NCBI GenBank assembly: GCA_028876495.1
Contig: JAGWRO010000078.1
Span: 1 to 64,000 of the forward strand
DNA length: 64,000 bases
Direction: 5' to 3'
DNA from: Bacteroidota bacterium
GTDB lineage: Bacteria; Bacteroidota; Bacteroidia; Chitinophagales; Chitinophagaceae
The position numbers were made by a program, and so were the translations under genes. Shown here in pieces: positions 1 through 8,771 of the stretch; within the stretch, counting starts at the first letter, position 1; each line of letters opens with the position of its first letter. The notes under the pieces are model-generated. The model ran no database searches. It had not been told where the DNA came from and saw nothing but the letters and a program-made list of their open reading frames with translations.

Positions 1-96
1 TTTATCTGGCTGCAGGATGTTTTGCGCCGGATCAGTAATCATCCTATCAATAAAATTGAAGAACTGCTGCCGCCAAACTGGAAACCTCTTGCATAG
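1..96 (+). mobile_element. IS66-family transposase, C-terminal tail (partial)
   Basis: The first 96 bases are an open frame of 31 codons ending in TAG, with the coding start lying outside the window. The peptide contains WLQDVLRRISNHP and ends ELLPPNWKPLA. This matches the C-terminal end of IS66-family TnpC transposases, where a W-L-x-D-V-L-x-R-I-x-x-H-P segment precedes a final LLPxxW. The element catalyses cut-and-paste DNA movement. A possible right terminal inverted repeat lies at 122-141, where the inward strand starts with GTATCC, but this cannot be confirmed without the left end. Whether the element is intact upstream is unknown. Confidence 0.8.
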
Positions 97-144
97 CAAT
101 TTATTTTGAATTAATTTGAATGTAGTTGGCCGTGAGGATACAAA

Positions 145-180
145 ACAAAATAAAAATCTTCAATATTTATGTGTTTACTG
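145..180 (-). repeat. Intergenic CAGTAAAC element at the end of the DUF5522 gene
   Basis: On the minus strand, CAGTAAACACATAAATATTG is followed by AAGATTTTTATTTTG. The TAA of the CAG-TAA-AC is the gene's stop codon. Confidence 0.55.
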
Positions 181-375
181 GTTGGGTAAATTTTTCTTTT
201 TTGGTGATAATTCTTTTCTTGCTTTTTTGCCTGCATTTTCATAATCAAAAGGACAATGCCTGCATCCTTTGCCACAACAAAATCCTCTTTCCAAAAGATA
301 CTTTTCAGTCATCACCATTAAGCCTGATTCATCAAAATAAAAATGAATTTTTTCTATAAATTCTTCATTCGCCAT
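175..375 (-). CDS. DUF5522-type small cysteine-rich protein
   Basis: A 66-residue soluble protein with a compact cysteine motif, GFCCGKGCRHCPFDY, at residues 31-45 (Cys33, 34, 38, 41). It is preceded by a conserved-looking stretch (FDESGLMVMTEKYLLERG). This is the signature of the DUF5522 family, common in Bacteroidota and of unknown function; the cysteines suggest metal binding, which is inference. The start codon lies inside the end of trmB (11-nt overlap), so the two are probably translationally coupled. The tail is lysine-rich. The stop codon TAA is embedded in a copy of the CAGTAAAC intergenic element. Confidence 0.8.
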   Translation of the reverse strand: MANEEFIEKIHFYFDESGLMVMTEKYLLERGFCCGKGCRHCPFDYENAGKKARKELSPKKKNLPNQ

Positions 376-1066
376 TTTCTTCTTTTAAAATAGATTTGAG
401 CTCATCATCATTACCAGATAAATTTTCCGGCAATGAAAAACAGAGGTAAAAAATACAATTGCTTTTGGCGATATCCAGTTTTTCGTAATGAGTTTTTATA
501 GCCAATTCTTCCGTTACAGATTCCATTTCATAAACATCACTGATGTCTGCAATGAGCTGCAGATTATATAATTTAATAACCAGTTTTGTAAATTGATACA
601 GATCGGGAGAATCGGTTTTCAAATGAATTTTTGCACCCGGCTTTAGTATTTGCTGATAAAATCGCAAAAACTTCGGATGCGTCAATCTTTTTTTTGCTTT
701 TGAAATCCGGAGCTGCGGATCAGGAAAAGTGATCCAGATTTCTTCTACTTCGTCTTGCGAAAAGTAGTTGGTAATCTTATCGATCTGTGTTCTTAAAAAA
801 GCCACATTTTTCAATTGATTTTTCTGCGCAAATTTTGCGCCTACCCAAAGGCGGTTTCCTTTAATGTCAACACCTATAAAATTTTTTTGCGGATATAATT
901 GCGCAAGACCGGTTGTGTATTCTCCTTTGCCACAGGCGAGTTCAAGTACCAATTCATTTTTGTTATTAAAAAAATCTTTCCACTTTCCTTTCATATTTTC
1001 AGGATATTCCAACACGTTTGAAAATGTTTTTATCTCTCCAAACCTTTTTAATTTTTTTTGCGCCAT
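365..1066 (-). CDS. trmB: tRNA (guanine-N7-)-methyltransferase
   Basis: A class I SAM-dependent methyltransferase that makes 7-methylguanosine at position 46 of tRNA. The SAM-binding motif ELACGKGEYT lies near residues 40-50, followed by GVDIKGNRLW. The TrmB-specific segment TFPDPQLR...KKRLTHPKFL follows in the middle, and the length of 233 residues is normal. The start at 1066 (MAQKKLKRF) is preferred over an upstream in-frame ATG at 1129. Family proteins begin near here, and a TAnnTTTG promoter element (minus strand, 1073-1080) sits six bases before this ATG, which would put the upstream ATG outside the transcript. The gene overlaps the DUF5522 gene downstream. Confidence 0.93.
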   Translation of the reverse strand: MAQKKLKRFGEIKTFSNVLEYPENMKGKWKDFFNNKNELVLELACGKGEYTTGLAQLYPQKNFIGVDIKGNRLWVGAKFAQKNQLKNVAFLRTQIDKITNYFSQDEVEEIWITFPDPQLRISKAKKRLTHPKFLRFYQQILKPGAKIHLKTDSPDLYQFTKLVIKLYNLQLIADISDVYEMESVTEELAIKTHYEKLDIAKSNCIFYLCFSLPENLSGNDDELKSILKEENGE

Positions 1067-1072
1067 AGTTTG

Positions 1073-1080
1073 CAAATGTA
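1073..1080 (-). promoter_or_regulatory. Candidate -7 promoter element for trmB
   Basis: TACATTTG on the minus strand matches the Bacteroidota housekeeping -7 consensus TAnnTTTG. It ends six bases before the trmB ATG, which predicts a leaderless or near-leaderless transcript. No clear -33 TTTG is seen. Confidence 0.45.
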
Positions 1081-1114
1081 GCTTTGGTAAATTAAAAATG
1101 AATAAATGAATGTT

Positions 1115-1140
1115 GCAGTAAACAAACAAATAACCTGGAA
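1115..1140 (+). repeat. Intergenic CAGTAAAC element
   Basis: The core CAGTAAACAAACAAATAA lies in the divergent spacer between trmB and the DsbA-like gene. A 20-base stretch starting one base upstream of the core recurs exactly at 50853. The downstream GATTC block is poorly preserved here. Confidence 0.5.
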
Positions 1141-1208
1141 AATAAATTTATCACAGTTACAGAATTGTTTGCGAATTTCGGCAGGTTTATTGTCATAAAT
1201 TTATTCTC

Positions 1209-1856
1209 ATGAAAAATTTAATATATTGTTACGATGCTTATTGCGGATGGTGTTATGGATTTAGTGAAGTAATGAAAAAGATCTATTCGAAATATAAAAG
1301 TACTTTCGATTTTGAAGTGTTATCGGGTGGAATGATCTTGCCTGAAGAACCTGTGTCAATTAGCGCAACAGCAAAGTATATTGAAGGTGCATACAAGCGT
1401 GTTGAAGAAATTACAGGAATAAAATTTGGCGAAGATTACTTATGGCATATCAAGCATCCGGATGTAAGTGACTGGTTTCCCAATTCTGAAAAACCAGCAA
1501 TCGCATTGTGTGTGTTTAAAGATTATTATCCCGATAAGCAGGTGAGTTTTGCTTCCGATCTTCAGTATGCACTTCACTTTGAAGGGCGCGATCTTACAGA
1601 CGATGAAGCGTACCGTTTGTTATTGGATAAATATAATATTCCTGCTGACGAATTTTATGAAAAGCTGGAGGATGAAGAATACAAAGAGCGCGCGCATTAT
1701 GAATTCGCTTTATGCAAACAATTAAATGTTACAGGATTTCCGGCTGTTTTTATTCAATTAACGGATACTAAATTTTACCTGATCGCTGAAGGTTTTACTG
1801 ATTTTGAAACCCTGAGTCTACGGATTGAGAACGTTTTAAAAGAAAACGACAGTTAA
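1209..1856 (+). CDS. DsbA-family thioredoxin-fold protein
   Basis: A 215-residue protein with an N-terminal beta strand followed by CGWC at residues 12-15 (YCGWCYGF), the redox dithiol position of DsbA/FrnE-like thioredoxin folds. The segment GFPAVFIQL near residue 178 is the cis-proline loop (T/F-P-A) expected opposite the active site. No signal peptide is present, so it is probably cytoplasmic, like FrnE-type disulfide isomerases, and not a periplasmic DsbA. The gene stands alone and is divergent from trmB. The exact substrate is unknown; it could be a dithiol oxidoreductase or an isomerase-type relative. Confidence 0.78.
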   Translation: MKNLIYCYDAYCGWCYGFSEVMKKIYSKYKSTFDFEVLSGGMILPEEPVSISATAKYIEGAYKRVEEITGIKFGEDYLWHIKHPDVSDWFPNSEKPAIALCVFKDYYPDKQVSFASDLQYALHFEGRDLTDDEAYRLLLDKYNIPADEFYEKLEDEEYKERAHYEFALCKQLNVTGFPAVFIQLTDTKFYLIAEGFTDFETLSLRIENVLKENDS

Positions 1857-1896
1857 TCTACCGTGTAACGAATAGACGCAATTTACAGGAGCAATA

Positions 1897-4800
1897 TTAA
1901 TGTACTTCCTCAGCCACTGTATTAGCAAGCATCTGTTGTAAAAACCTGAAAAGTTCTTTCATCGTTTTTATTTCTCTTACAATCAATATTCCATTTCTTC
2001 CAACCTGTTTAAGTTTGGCTTTATTGGTTTTTGTTTGAATAAAATCAAGAATTTTTTCAAAAGTCTTGCTGGTGAAGAAGGGTGAATCAGGGTTGGCCAC
2101 AAAGAAACATTTGACAGTTTCATTTTTCAGGATTAGCTTTTCAAATCCCAGTTCTACAGCTAATTTACGACACCGAACTGTTGTAAAAAGGTCCTCTACT
2201 TCCGGGGGAATAGCGCCAAAGCGATCAATCATTTCTTTATGCAGTGCATCTAATTCTTTTTCATTTTCGCAGTTATCAAGCCGGGAGTAAAGGCTTAGTC
2301 TTTCGGTAATACTTTCAACATAGCTATCAGGAATTAAAATTTCAAGATCTGTATCAATGGTACAATCTGATACAAAATCATCTTGTTTTTGAATCTCTTC
2401 TCTGAACAATTCTTTAAACTCATTGCGCTTTAATTCGCGGATGGCTTCATCTAAAATCTTCTGGTACATGTCAAAACCTATTTCTGCAATAAAACCACTT
2501 TGTTCGCCACCCAGCATATTTCCTGCACCACGAATATCAAGATCGCGCATGGCAATCTGGAAGCCGCTTCCAAGGTCGCTGTATTGTTCTAAAGTGGTAA
2601 GCCGTTTACGACTATCCGTAGTTAAAGTGCTCATTGGCGGAGCAAGCAGATAACAAAAAGCTTTTTTATTGCTTCTTCCTACTCTTCCGCGAAGCTGGTG
2701 AAGATCGCTTAATCCAAAATGATGTGCATTGTTTACAATAATCGTATTTACATTCGGAATGTCAACACCGCTTTCTACAATGTTGGTACAGATTAATACA
2801 TCATACTTTCGATCCATAAAATCAAGAATCGTTTCTTCCAATTGCCCACCTTCCAATTGCCCATGCGCATGAGCAATGCTAAGATCAGGGCATAATCCCT
2901 GTATAAGGGTTTTCATTTCCTGTAAGCCATGAACCCGGTTATGAATAAAGAATACCTGCCCGCCTCTTTCAACTTCATAATAAATAGCATCTCTTATAAA
3001 ATCCTGGTCGAAAACATGAACTTCTGTTTGGATCGGCTGACGGTTCGGCGGTGGTGTATTGATGATGCTGAGATCTCGTGCGCCCATCAAACTAAATTGC
3101 AAAGTTCTTGGGATAGGCGTAGCTGTTAGTGTGAGAGAATCGACTGTAGTTCTGATCTGCTTTAATTTTTCTTTTGCAGCCACACCAAATTTTTGTTCTT
3201 CATCAATCACCATTAAACCTAGATCTTTGAACTTTACATCTTTGCCTAATAAAGCATGTGTTCCAATGATGATATCAATTTTCCCATCTGCTAATTTTTG
3301 TAAGGTTTCCTTTTTTTCTTTTGAAGATTTGAAACGGTTGATATAATCAACAGTAACAGGAAAATCACTCAATCTTTCACTGAAAGTTTTATAATGCTGG
3401 TAAGCCAGGATAGTAGTAGGAACGAGTACAGCCGCTTGTTTGCCGTCCAGGTTGGTTTTAAAAGCTGCTCTTATTGCTACTTCAGTTTTGCCAAATCCTA
3501 CATCGCCGCAAACCAAACGGTCCATCGGCGATTCCTTTTCCATATCTGCTTTTACGTCAGTAACCGCTTTGCTTTGATCAGGCGTATCTTCATAAAGAAA
3601 CGAAGCTTCAAGTTCTGTTTGCAGATAATTATCCGGTGCATGTGCAAAGCCTTTATGGCTCTTTCTTTCTGCATATAATTTTATAAGATCGGTGGCGATA
3701 TCTTTTACCTGTTTCTTTGTTTTATCTTTTAATTTATTCCAAACATCGCTTCCCAATTTATTCATCTTAGGAACTGTTCCTTCTTTGCCGCTATACTTGC
3801 TGATCTTATGCAGTGAGGAAATATTTACATACAGCAGATCTTTATCTTTGTAAACAATTCTTACCGCTTCCTGCATTACACCGTTCGCTTCAATCTTCTG
3901 TAAACCACTAAAAACGCCCACTCCATGATCTATATGCGTTACATAATCACCGGGCTGCAACTCGCGAAGCATCTTTAGCGTGAGCGCTTTATTCTTGCTG
4001 AAAGCCTGTTTTACCTTGTATTTATGATAGCGTTGAAAAATTTCATGATCTGTATAACATACCAGTTTCAGATCGTTATCAACGAAACCTTCGTGGATGG
4101 AAACCGGAATAGGAATAAAATTGATTTCCGTATTTTGATCTTTGAAAATAGAATGCAATCTTTCTAATTGCTTTGGGTTTTCAGCAAAAATGAAAATATT
4201 GTATTTTTTTGTTTCAAATGATTTCAGGTTTTCGATTAATAAATTGAATTGCCTGTTGAATGCAGGCTGTTGTTGAATCGAAAAATTAATTTCATTATTC
4301 TTTGAAAAGAAACTTTTTTTCCCAAACTCAATAATATGCCGTTCTTCAATTTGCTTTTCTAAAACGGATGCATGAACAAAATCTTTTTCTGAAATTTCCT
4401 TTATTTCATTCAATTCAATTTCTTCATTCACATTTGCTTTTGGCGGATTACTGATTGCTGATTTCAAATCTTCTTCCTGCTGTTCAATTATTTGTTTTAT
4501 AAATGCCCAATCTTCCGTCCAAACCACTGTATTTTCCGGCAAAAAATTTAATAAGGACACTTTTTCTCCACTTGAAAATTGTGTTTCTACATTTGGAATA
4601 ATATTTACTTGAGAAAGTTTGCGTTCACTAAGTTGCGTTTCAGGATCAAACAAACGGATGCTGTCAATTTCGTTACCAAACAATTCTATCCTGTAAGGCT
4701 TTTCATTTCCATAAGAGTAAATATCAAGAATGCCACCACGAACCGCAAATTGGCCCGGTTCATAAACAAAATCAGCGCGACTGAAACCATGATCTACAAA

Positions 4801-5289
4801 ACGGGAAAGCAATTCATCAACTTTTATATTTTCTCCTGTTTTAAAAGAAATAATGTTTTCAGAAAGTGATTTTGATAAAACGACTTTTTCAAAAAGCGCT
4901 TCGGGATAGGTAACCATCACTTTTTTGTTTCCTCCGGCGCTTAATTTTGTCAAGGCTTCTGTTCGCAGCATTACATGGCTACTGTTTAACTGGTGAAAGT
5001 TCTTTTTATTTTTAAACGAAGAGGGAAAATAAAAAACATCAAGCGCATTGGTTAAATTTTCCAGGGTATTATGAAAATAAGCTGATTCTTCAGCGTCTCT
5101 TAAAATTACCAGGTGATTTACTTTAGAAGAAACCGGGTGGTTAAAAACTGCAGAAAAAATAAATTGTGAAGCGCTTCCCAAAAGGCCTGAAAGGTGTATA
5201 TGCTGAGGTTCAAACAATAGAATCTTATCCGCAATTTTAAAAATACGGGCATCATTTGAATAAGTATCCATCAACACATCAAGATTCAT
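1897..5289 (-). CDS. mfd: Transcription-repair coupling factor Mfd
   Basis: A 1130-residue SF2 translocase that removes RNA polymerase stalled at lesions and recruits UvrA. Length is close to the usual ~1150. The N-terminal UvrB-like module contains YEPGQFAVRGGILDIYS. The RNA-polymerase-interacting CarD-like domain is seen near residue 450 (PGDYVTHIDHGVGVF). The helicase motifs are intact: Walker A GDVGFGKTE near 596, DEEQ near 695, TATPIPRTL, and LRGRVGRS. The C-terminal TRCF domain follows (DLDIRGAGNMLGGEQSGFI and onward). The gene is single and convergent with the DsbA-like gene, 40 nt away. No defect was seen. Confidence 0.97.
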   Translation of the reverse strand: MNLDVLMDTYSNDARIFKIADKILLFEPQHIHLSGLLGSASQFIFSAVFNHPVSSKVNHLVILRDAEESAYFHNTLENLTNALDVFYFPSSFKNKKNFHQLNSSHVMLRTEALTKLSAGGNKKVMVTYPEALFEKVVLSKSLSENIISFKTGENIKVDELLSRFVDHGFSRADFVYEPGQFAVRGGILDIYSYGNEKPYRIELFGNEIDSIRLFDPETQLSERKLSQVNIIPNVETQFSSGEKVSLLNFLPENTVVWTEDWAFIKQIIEQQEEDLKSAISNPPKANVNEEIELNEIKEISEKDFVHASVLEKQIEERHIIEFGKKSFFSKNNEINFSIQQQPAFNRQFNLLIENLKSFETKKYNIFIFAENPKQLERLHSIFKDQNTEINFIPIPVSIHEGFVDNDLKLVCYTDHEIFQRYHKYKVKQAFSKNKALTLKMLRELQPGDYVTHIDHGVGVFSGLQKIEANGVMQEAVRIVYKDKDLLYVNISSLHKISKYSGKEGTVPKMNKLGSDVWNKLKDKTKKQVKDIATDLIKLYAERKSHKGFAHAPDNYLQTELEASFLYEDTPDQSKAVTDVKADMEKESPMDRLVCGDVGFGKTEVAIRAAFKTNLDGKQAAVLVPTTILAYQHYKTFSERLSDFPVTVDYINRFKSSKEKKETLQKLADGKIDIIIGTHALLGKDVKFKDLGLMVIDEEQKFGVAAKEKLKQIRTTVDSLTLTATPIPRTLQFSLMGARDLSIINTPPPNRQPIQTEVHVFDQDFIRDAIYYEVERGGQVFFIHNRVHGLQEMKTLIQGLCPDLSIAHAHGQLEGGQLEETILDFMDRKYDVLICTNIVESGVDIPNVNTIIVNNAHHFGLSDLHQLRGRVGRSNKKAFCYLLAPPMSTLTTDSRKRLTTLEQYSDLGSGFQIAMRDLDIRGAGNMLGGEQSGFIAEIGFDMYQKILDEAIRELKRNEFKELFREEIQKQDDFVSDCTIDTDLEILIPDSYVESITERLSLYSRLDNCENEKELDALHKEMIDRFGAIPPEVEDLFTTVRCRKLAVELGFEKLILKNETVKCFFVANPDSPFFTSKTFEKILDFIQTKTNKAKLKQVGRNGILIVREIKTMKELFRFLQQMLANTVAEEVH

Positions 5290-5601
5290 TCCTCGGCTTT
5301 TTCTGAACGTTGCAAAAATAACCTTTGATTTTTAAATTTGGGGTCACTGTTTGATTTCATCTTTATTTATAACAACTTTTTAGATCGGCAGTAAACAAGC
5401 AAATTTTTAATAATTTTATTCTATTATTCCTCAAATTCGAGTGTTTATTTCTAAGAAACTTAATATATTATTTTAAAGTGTAATTTTAAAACCATTTTTA
5501 CGCTAATAAATTAGTTTAAAAGAACAACAGATTAATTAGTATATAATCGGTATTATTATTGTGGATCAGATAAATGTTTTATGTATCCCTTAAAACTAAC
5601 T
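5290..5601. other. Divergent AT-rich spacer between mfd and a lipoprotein gene
   Basis: About 310 bases without a convincing gene. It is very AT-rich and must hold the promoters for both flanking genes, but no clear TAnnTTTG with a -33 partner was found. It contains one copy of the CAGTAAAC intergenic element with its core at 5389-5396. Confidence 0.5.
5388..5412 (+). repeat. Intergenic CAGTAAAC element
   Basis: The core CAGTAAACAAGCAAAT lies 100 bases upstream of the mfd start. The AT-rich 3' half is degenerate. It is one of about 16 copies in this window. Confidence 0.45.
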
Positions 5602-6165
5602 ATGAACAAAATATTTAGCCTTTTACTGTTTTTTGTTACGCTTCTTTTTTTCAGTTGTTCAACTGATCAAACTACTGTTCAAATAATACGTACGCCGCTT
5701 TTGCAGTTTGATTTCACCCCTTCCAATTCCTGGAAAGCTGATAATTATTCTATCTCAAATACTTCTAAAGTGGTGGTATATCCGCAGGACACCACTCTTC
5801 CTGCACAATTATATGATCGTTATACTTTGCAAGGCTCAGGTAAAGACCAATCAGGTCATACCTATCAGTTGGTGATTACCTTTGATGTTTCAGATAATAG
5901 CCAACTGGTGGGCATTTACAAAACAGGGTACACCTCCCAAAGAGGATTAGCGCAGGTTCAGTTGTTTGATCTCACTAATAAAAATGATTTATCAGTTTAC
6001 AATCTTTGTGCAGAAGATATATCTAATGATGTTTTGCAGATTCAGAAAGAAAAAGCTGATGAAAAAATTATTACAGGCGCTTTTCAAATGTCAGTTTGTA
6101 ATTCAAGGGATACGTCCCAAAAGTTGACCATAATGAACGGAACTATTAAAGATCTTAAATATTAA
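5602..6165 (+). CDS. Putative lipoprotein, unknown function
   Basis: A 187-residue protein with a signal peptide (MNKIFSLLLFFVTLLFFSC) whose lipobox-like end LFFSC places the lipidated cysteine near residue 19. The start at 5602 is chosen over an in-frame ATG at 5581 because it gives a normal lipoprotein signal. The mature part is polar and rich in S, T and D, with beta-strand-like segments and no recognised motif. It is followed after 10 nt by a second exported protein, so the two are probably co-transcribed. The function is not recognised. Confidence 0.7.
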   Translation: MNKIFSLLLFFVTLLFFSCSTDQTTVQIIRTPLLQFDFTPSNSWKADNYSISNTSKVVVYPQDTTLPAQLYDRYTLQGSGKDQSGHTYQLVITFDVSDNSQLVGIYKTGYTSQRGLAQVQLFDLTNKNDLSVYNLCAEDISNDVLQIQKEKADEKIITGAFQMSVCNSRDTSQKLTIMNGTIKDLKY

Positions 6166-6175
6166 ATTCTAAAAA

Positions 6176-7111
6176 ATGAAAGTTTTTTTACCCTCAAAAT
6201 ATAAATTCCTGTTTTTTGTTTTTCTGCTGTTAATGTCTTTTTCTATAAATATGGCTTATGGTCAAATTGATTCATCAAGAGTGCAAATCCCTCACCCGAT
6301 TCAACAGAATGCCGGCTTTGATGTAATTGTAAAACTAAACGGTGACCTTGTATACGGATTGGTAAAAGAAGTAGGCCCTTATTACATTTCGTACCAAAGA
6401 ACAGATATTCCTGATGGCCCTATTTATACCATTCCACGAAATGAAGTATATGTGATCAGTTATCGCAACCAGGTGAAAGATTATATTAATGGAAGAACTA
6501 TCGGGCCTTCGATACAGGATTCGATACCAACAGTTAAAACTGAAAATATTAGCAAGAATAATGGAGGCATTAATTTTGAAAACGGCAACCTTCATTTGGC
6601 ACTTGGCTTTTTAAGAAGTTTTTCAAAACTGAAAAATGTAAATAATTATTCTACTTCGGCTACTTTTCCGGTGGTTTCTGTAGCTTATGAAGTTAACTAT
6701 AAAAGTAATCTTCAATTGGGCCTGATGCTTGGCTTTGGTTCTCACAAGTTTTCTGATCAGAATTACAGCACTTACGACAGTACCAACAACAATATCAATA
6801 TAACCGAAAATATTTTTGGGTTATATGTTTATGGCAGGTATTATTTTTTGAATGGTTCATCAAGATTGCAACCTTACATTTTAGCCGGGCCGGGAATCAC
6901 CAGTTCAAATATTCATTCTGAAAATAAAATAAGTTTTACCAATGATAACTCACAAATCATTTTGGTAAAATCAGGCACACGTACAACAGGAGTTAGCCTA
7001 ATGGCGAGAGCTGGTGCCCAATATTTTGTAACTGATCAGTTCCGGGTTTCTTTGGATGCCGGCGTGGGTTTATCGGTAATAAAACTGGGTATATCATTCG
7101 CCTTGAAGTAG
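6176..7111 (+). CDS. Outer-membrane beta-barrel-like protein
   Basis: A 311-residue protein with a hydrophobic N-terminal signal ending around NMAYGQ. A short N-terminal domain at residues 50-100 contains KLNGDLVYGLVKEV and IPRNEVYVISYRN, typical of small Bacteroidota proteins that precede a barrel. The second half (from about residue 135) alternates hydrophobic and polar residues in strand-sized blocks with glycine-rich turns (LGLMLGFGSHKF, LYVYGRYYFL). It ends in LGISFALK, resembling a closing beta strand. The substrate or role is unknown. A different frame stays open past this stop to 7224 (see findings). Confidence 0.65.
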   Translation: MKVFLPSKYKFLFFVFLLLMSFSINMAYGQIDSSRVQIPHPIQQNAGFDVIVKLNGDLVYGLVKEVGPYYISYQRTDIPDGPIYTIPRNEVYVISYRNQVKDYINGRTIGPSIQDSIPTVKTENISKNNGGINFENGNLHLALGFLRSFSKLKNVNNYSTSATFPVVSVAYEVNYKSNLQLGLMLGFGSHKFSDQNYSTYDSTNNNINITENIFGLYVYGRYYFLNGSSRLQPYILAGPGITSSNIHSENKISFTNDNSQIILVKSGTRTTGVSLMARAGAQYFVTDQFRVSLDAGVGLSVIKLGISFALK

Positions 7112-7234
7112 GAGCATTCAAATTTATTTATTATGAAATGGAGCATAAAAATTTTCGAGCAACTTATACCAACCGCGATGAAAATTTTTATGCGGAATTC
7201 CATGTGGTAAATAAAAAACAATAAAAATATACAC

Positions 7235-7873
7235 ATGAAAAAGAGCATCATATTTTTAATAGTTTTTCACTTTTCCATTTTTACGGTAAAAGCTCAAAAC
7301 GATTTTAGAAACAACAACCAGGATAAACCCAATACAAAAAATAGTGGCATCGTTATCTCGTTGGGAGCTGCTGCCAATTATTACTATGGACCCGGCGACA
7401 GAAATTTTGATAAATATGAAAATGATCGTCTAAACTGGCAGATAAATGGCATGTTGGGCTTAACTATTGCAAGAAGCCAAAGCGACCACAGGACAATGCT
7501 TGCGGGTTTTGGCAGTTTTGGGATGAATAATGCAAAAACCGTAAGCCACATTTTTGACGACCAGGGCTATGTAACAACAGCAACTAACCAGAATTCGAAC
7601 AACAATGTTTACCAGTTGGAAGGGGGATTATTAATAGGCGAAGTTTTTCGCATCAGCACCGGTGTAGGGCAACAAATTTTTAATAAGCAAACGATCACAT
7701 CCACTGATGGACTTATAACACAGGCAACTTCCTTAAAATATAATTCTACGACTCTAGGCTTTAATTTTAATGTTTCTGCAGTTGCTATCATCATTAACTG
7801 CAATTTTGACTATGGCCAGGATTATACCAAAACGGTTATCATACCTTCTGCAGGTTTAATGTTACGGTTTTAA
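7235..7873 (+). CDS. Exported protein of unknown function, likely envelope-located
   Basis: A 212-residue protein with a signal peptide (MKKSIIFLIVFHFSIFTVKAQ) cleaved near residue 21. The mature protein has a glycine-rich YYYGPGDRNFDKYEND segment followed by amphipathic strand-like blocks, and ends in PSAGLMLRF, a typical final beta strand with terminal phenylalanine. It is likely a small outer-membrane barrel. It is the third consecutive exported protein on this strand, 123 nt after the previous one. No family was recognised. Confidence 0.6.
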   Translation: MKKSIIFLIVFHFSIFTVKAQNDFRNNNQDKPNTKNSGIVISLGAAANYYYGPGDRNFDKYENDRLNWQINGMLGLTIARSQSDHRTMLAGFGSFGMNNAKTVSHIFDDQGYVTTATNQNSNNNVYQLEGGLLIGEVFRISTGVGQQIFNKQTITSTDGLITQATSLKYNSTTLGFNFNVSAVAIIINCNFDYGQDYTKTVIIPSAGLMLRF

Positions 7874-7973
7874 AAAAATCATTTTGCATTTTAAAAACTG
7901 ATTGAGGTTCGATTGCGTAAAAATAATTTTCCATTTAAAATATCAGTTGTATTTTCCGCAAAATTTTTTTTGC

Positions 7974-8723
7974 ATGGCATCAGCACCCTGGCACACCGGA
8001 ACTGTTATTCGTATTGAGGACGCAACGTATAATACCAAACGATTTTTTATCGAAGTAAAAGATTTGGAATCTTTTGATTTTAAAGCGGGCCAGTTTGTAA
8101 CGCTTGATCTGCCGATTCATGAAAAAGTAAATAAAAGATGGCGCAGCTATTCGATTGCAAGCTGGCCTGATGGCTCTAATGTTTTTGAATTACTGATCGT
8201 GCTTTTAGAAGGCGGAGCAGGAAGTACTTATTTATTTAATGAAGTTAAAGTTGGCTCTGAGATTAGTTTTCGTGGGCCGCAGGGCATGTTCACCTTGCCG
8301 GAAAATATTGATAAAGACCTCTTTTTTATTTGTACCGGAACGGGGATTGCTCCATTCAGAAGTATGTTGAATTATATTAACCTTCATAAAGTTCCTCATC
8401 AAAATTTGTATTTAATTTTTGGATGCAGAACTAAAAAAGATTTATTGTATTATGATGAAATGAAAGCGTTGGAAAAGGAATTAGATAACTTTCATTATAT
8501 GCCGTCGTTGAGCCGCGAAGAATGGGAAGGCCATAAAGGTTATGTGCACGATTTGTACGAATCCATTTGCAAAAAAAATAATGAGGCGTGTGAAAATCTT
8601 GAAAACTTAAAACCGGCTTCTTTTTACTTATGCGGATGGAAATTTATGGTGGATGATGCCCGCAAAAATATAGCTGCTTTAGGTTACGATAGAAAATCAG
8701 TTCATCTTGAGCTTTATGGTTAA
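7974..8723 (+). CDS. FAD-binding oxidoreductase, ferredoxin-NADP+ reductase type
   Basis: A 249-residue two-domain flavoprotein. The N-terminal FAD-binding barrel carries RWRSYSIAS (the R-x-Y-S FAD motif), followed by a phosphate-binding segment (EGGAGSTYLF). The NAD(P)-binding half has FICTGTGIAPFRSML and the terminal CGWKFMVDDARK. It lacks an iron-sulfur domain, so it should pass electrons between NAD(P)H and a separate carrier. The start at 7974 (MASAPWHTG) is preferred over an upstream in-frame ATG at 7902 that would add a non-conserved hydrophobic stretch. The gene is solitary; the physiological partner is unknown. Confidence 0.85.
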   Translation: MASAPWHTGTVIRIEDATYNTKRFFIEVKDLESFDFKAGQFVTLDLPIHEKVNKRWRSYSIASWPDGSNVFELLIVLLEGGAGSTYLFNEVKVGSEISFRGPQGMFTLPENIDKDLFFICTGTGIAPFRSMLNYINLHKVPHQNLYLIFGCRTKKDLLYYDEMKALEKELDNFHYMPSLSREEWEGHKGYVHDLYESICKKNNEACENLENLKPASFYLCGWKFMVDDARKNIAALGYDRKSVHLELYG

Positions 8724-8737
8724 AGATGTTTTGAATG

Positions 8738-8771
8738 ACAATAAAAATCCTTACAATTTCTTTGTTTACTG
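8738..8771 (-). repeat. Intergenic CAGTAAAC element after glyS
   Basis: Read on the glyS strand, CAGTAAACAAAGAAATTG follows the glyS TAA with no intervening base and leads into GGATTTTTATTG. This is a well preserved two-part copy of the repeated intergenic element. Confidence 0.6.

Noticed and set aside
864-1109. Plus-strand open frame of 81 codons opposite trmB
   Set aside because: Antisense to a well-supported gene, with no start context or recognisable domain.
3059-3346. Plus-strand open frames opposite mfd (also 3394-3678, 4579-4869)
   Set aside because: They mirror the codon structure of mfd on the other strand; composition is not protein-like.
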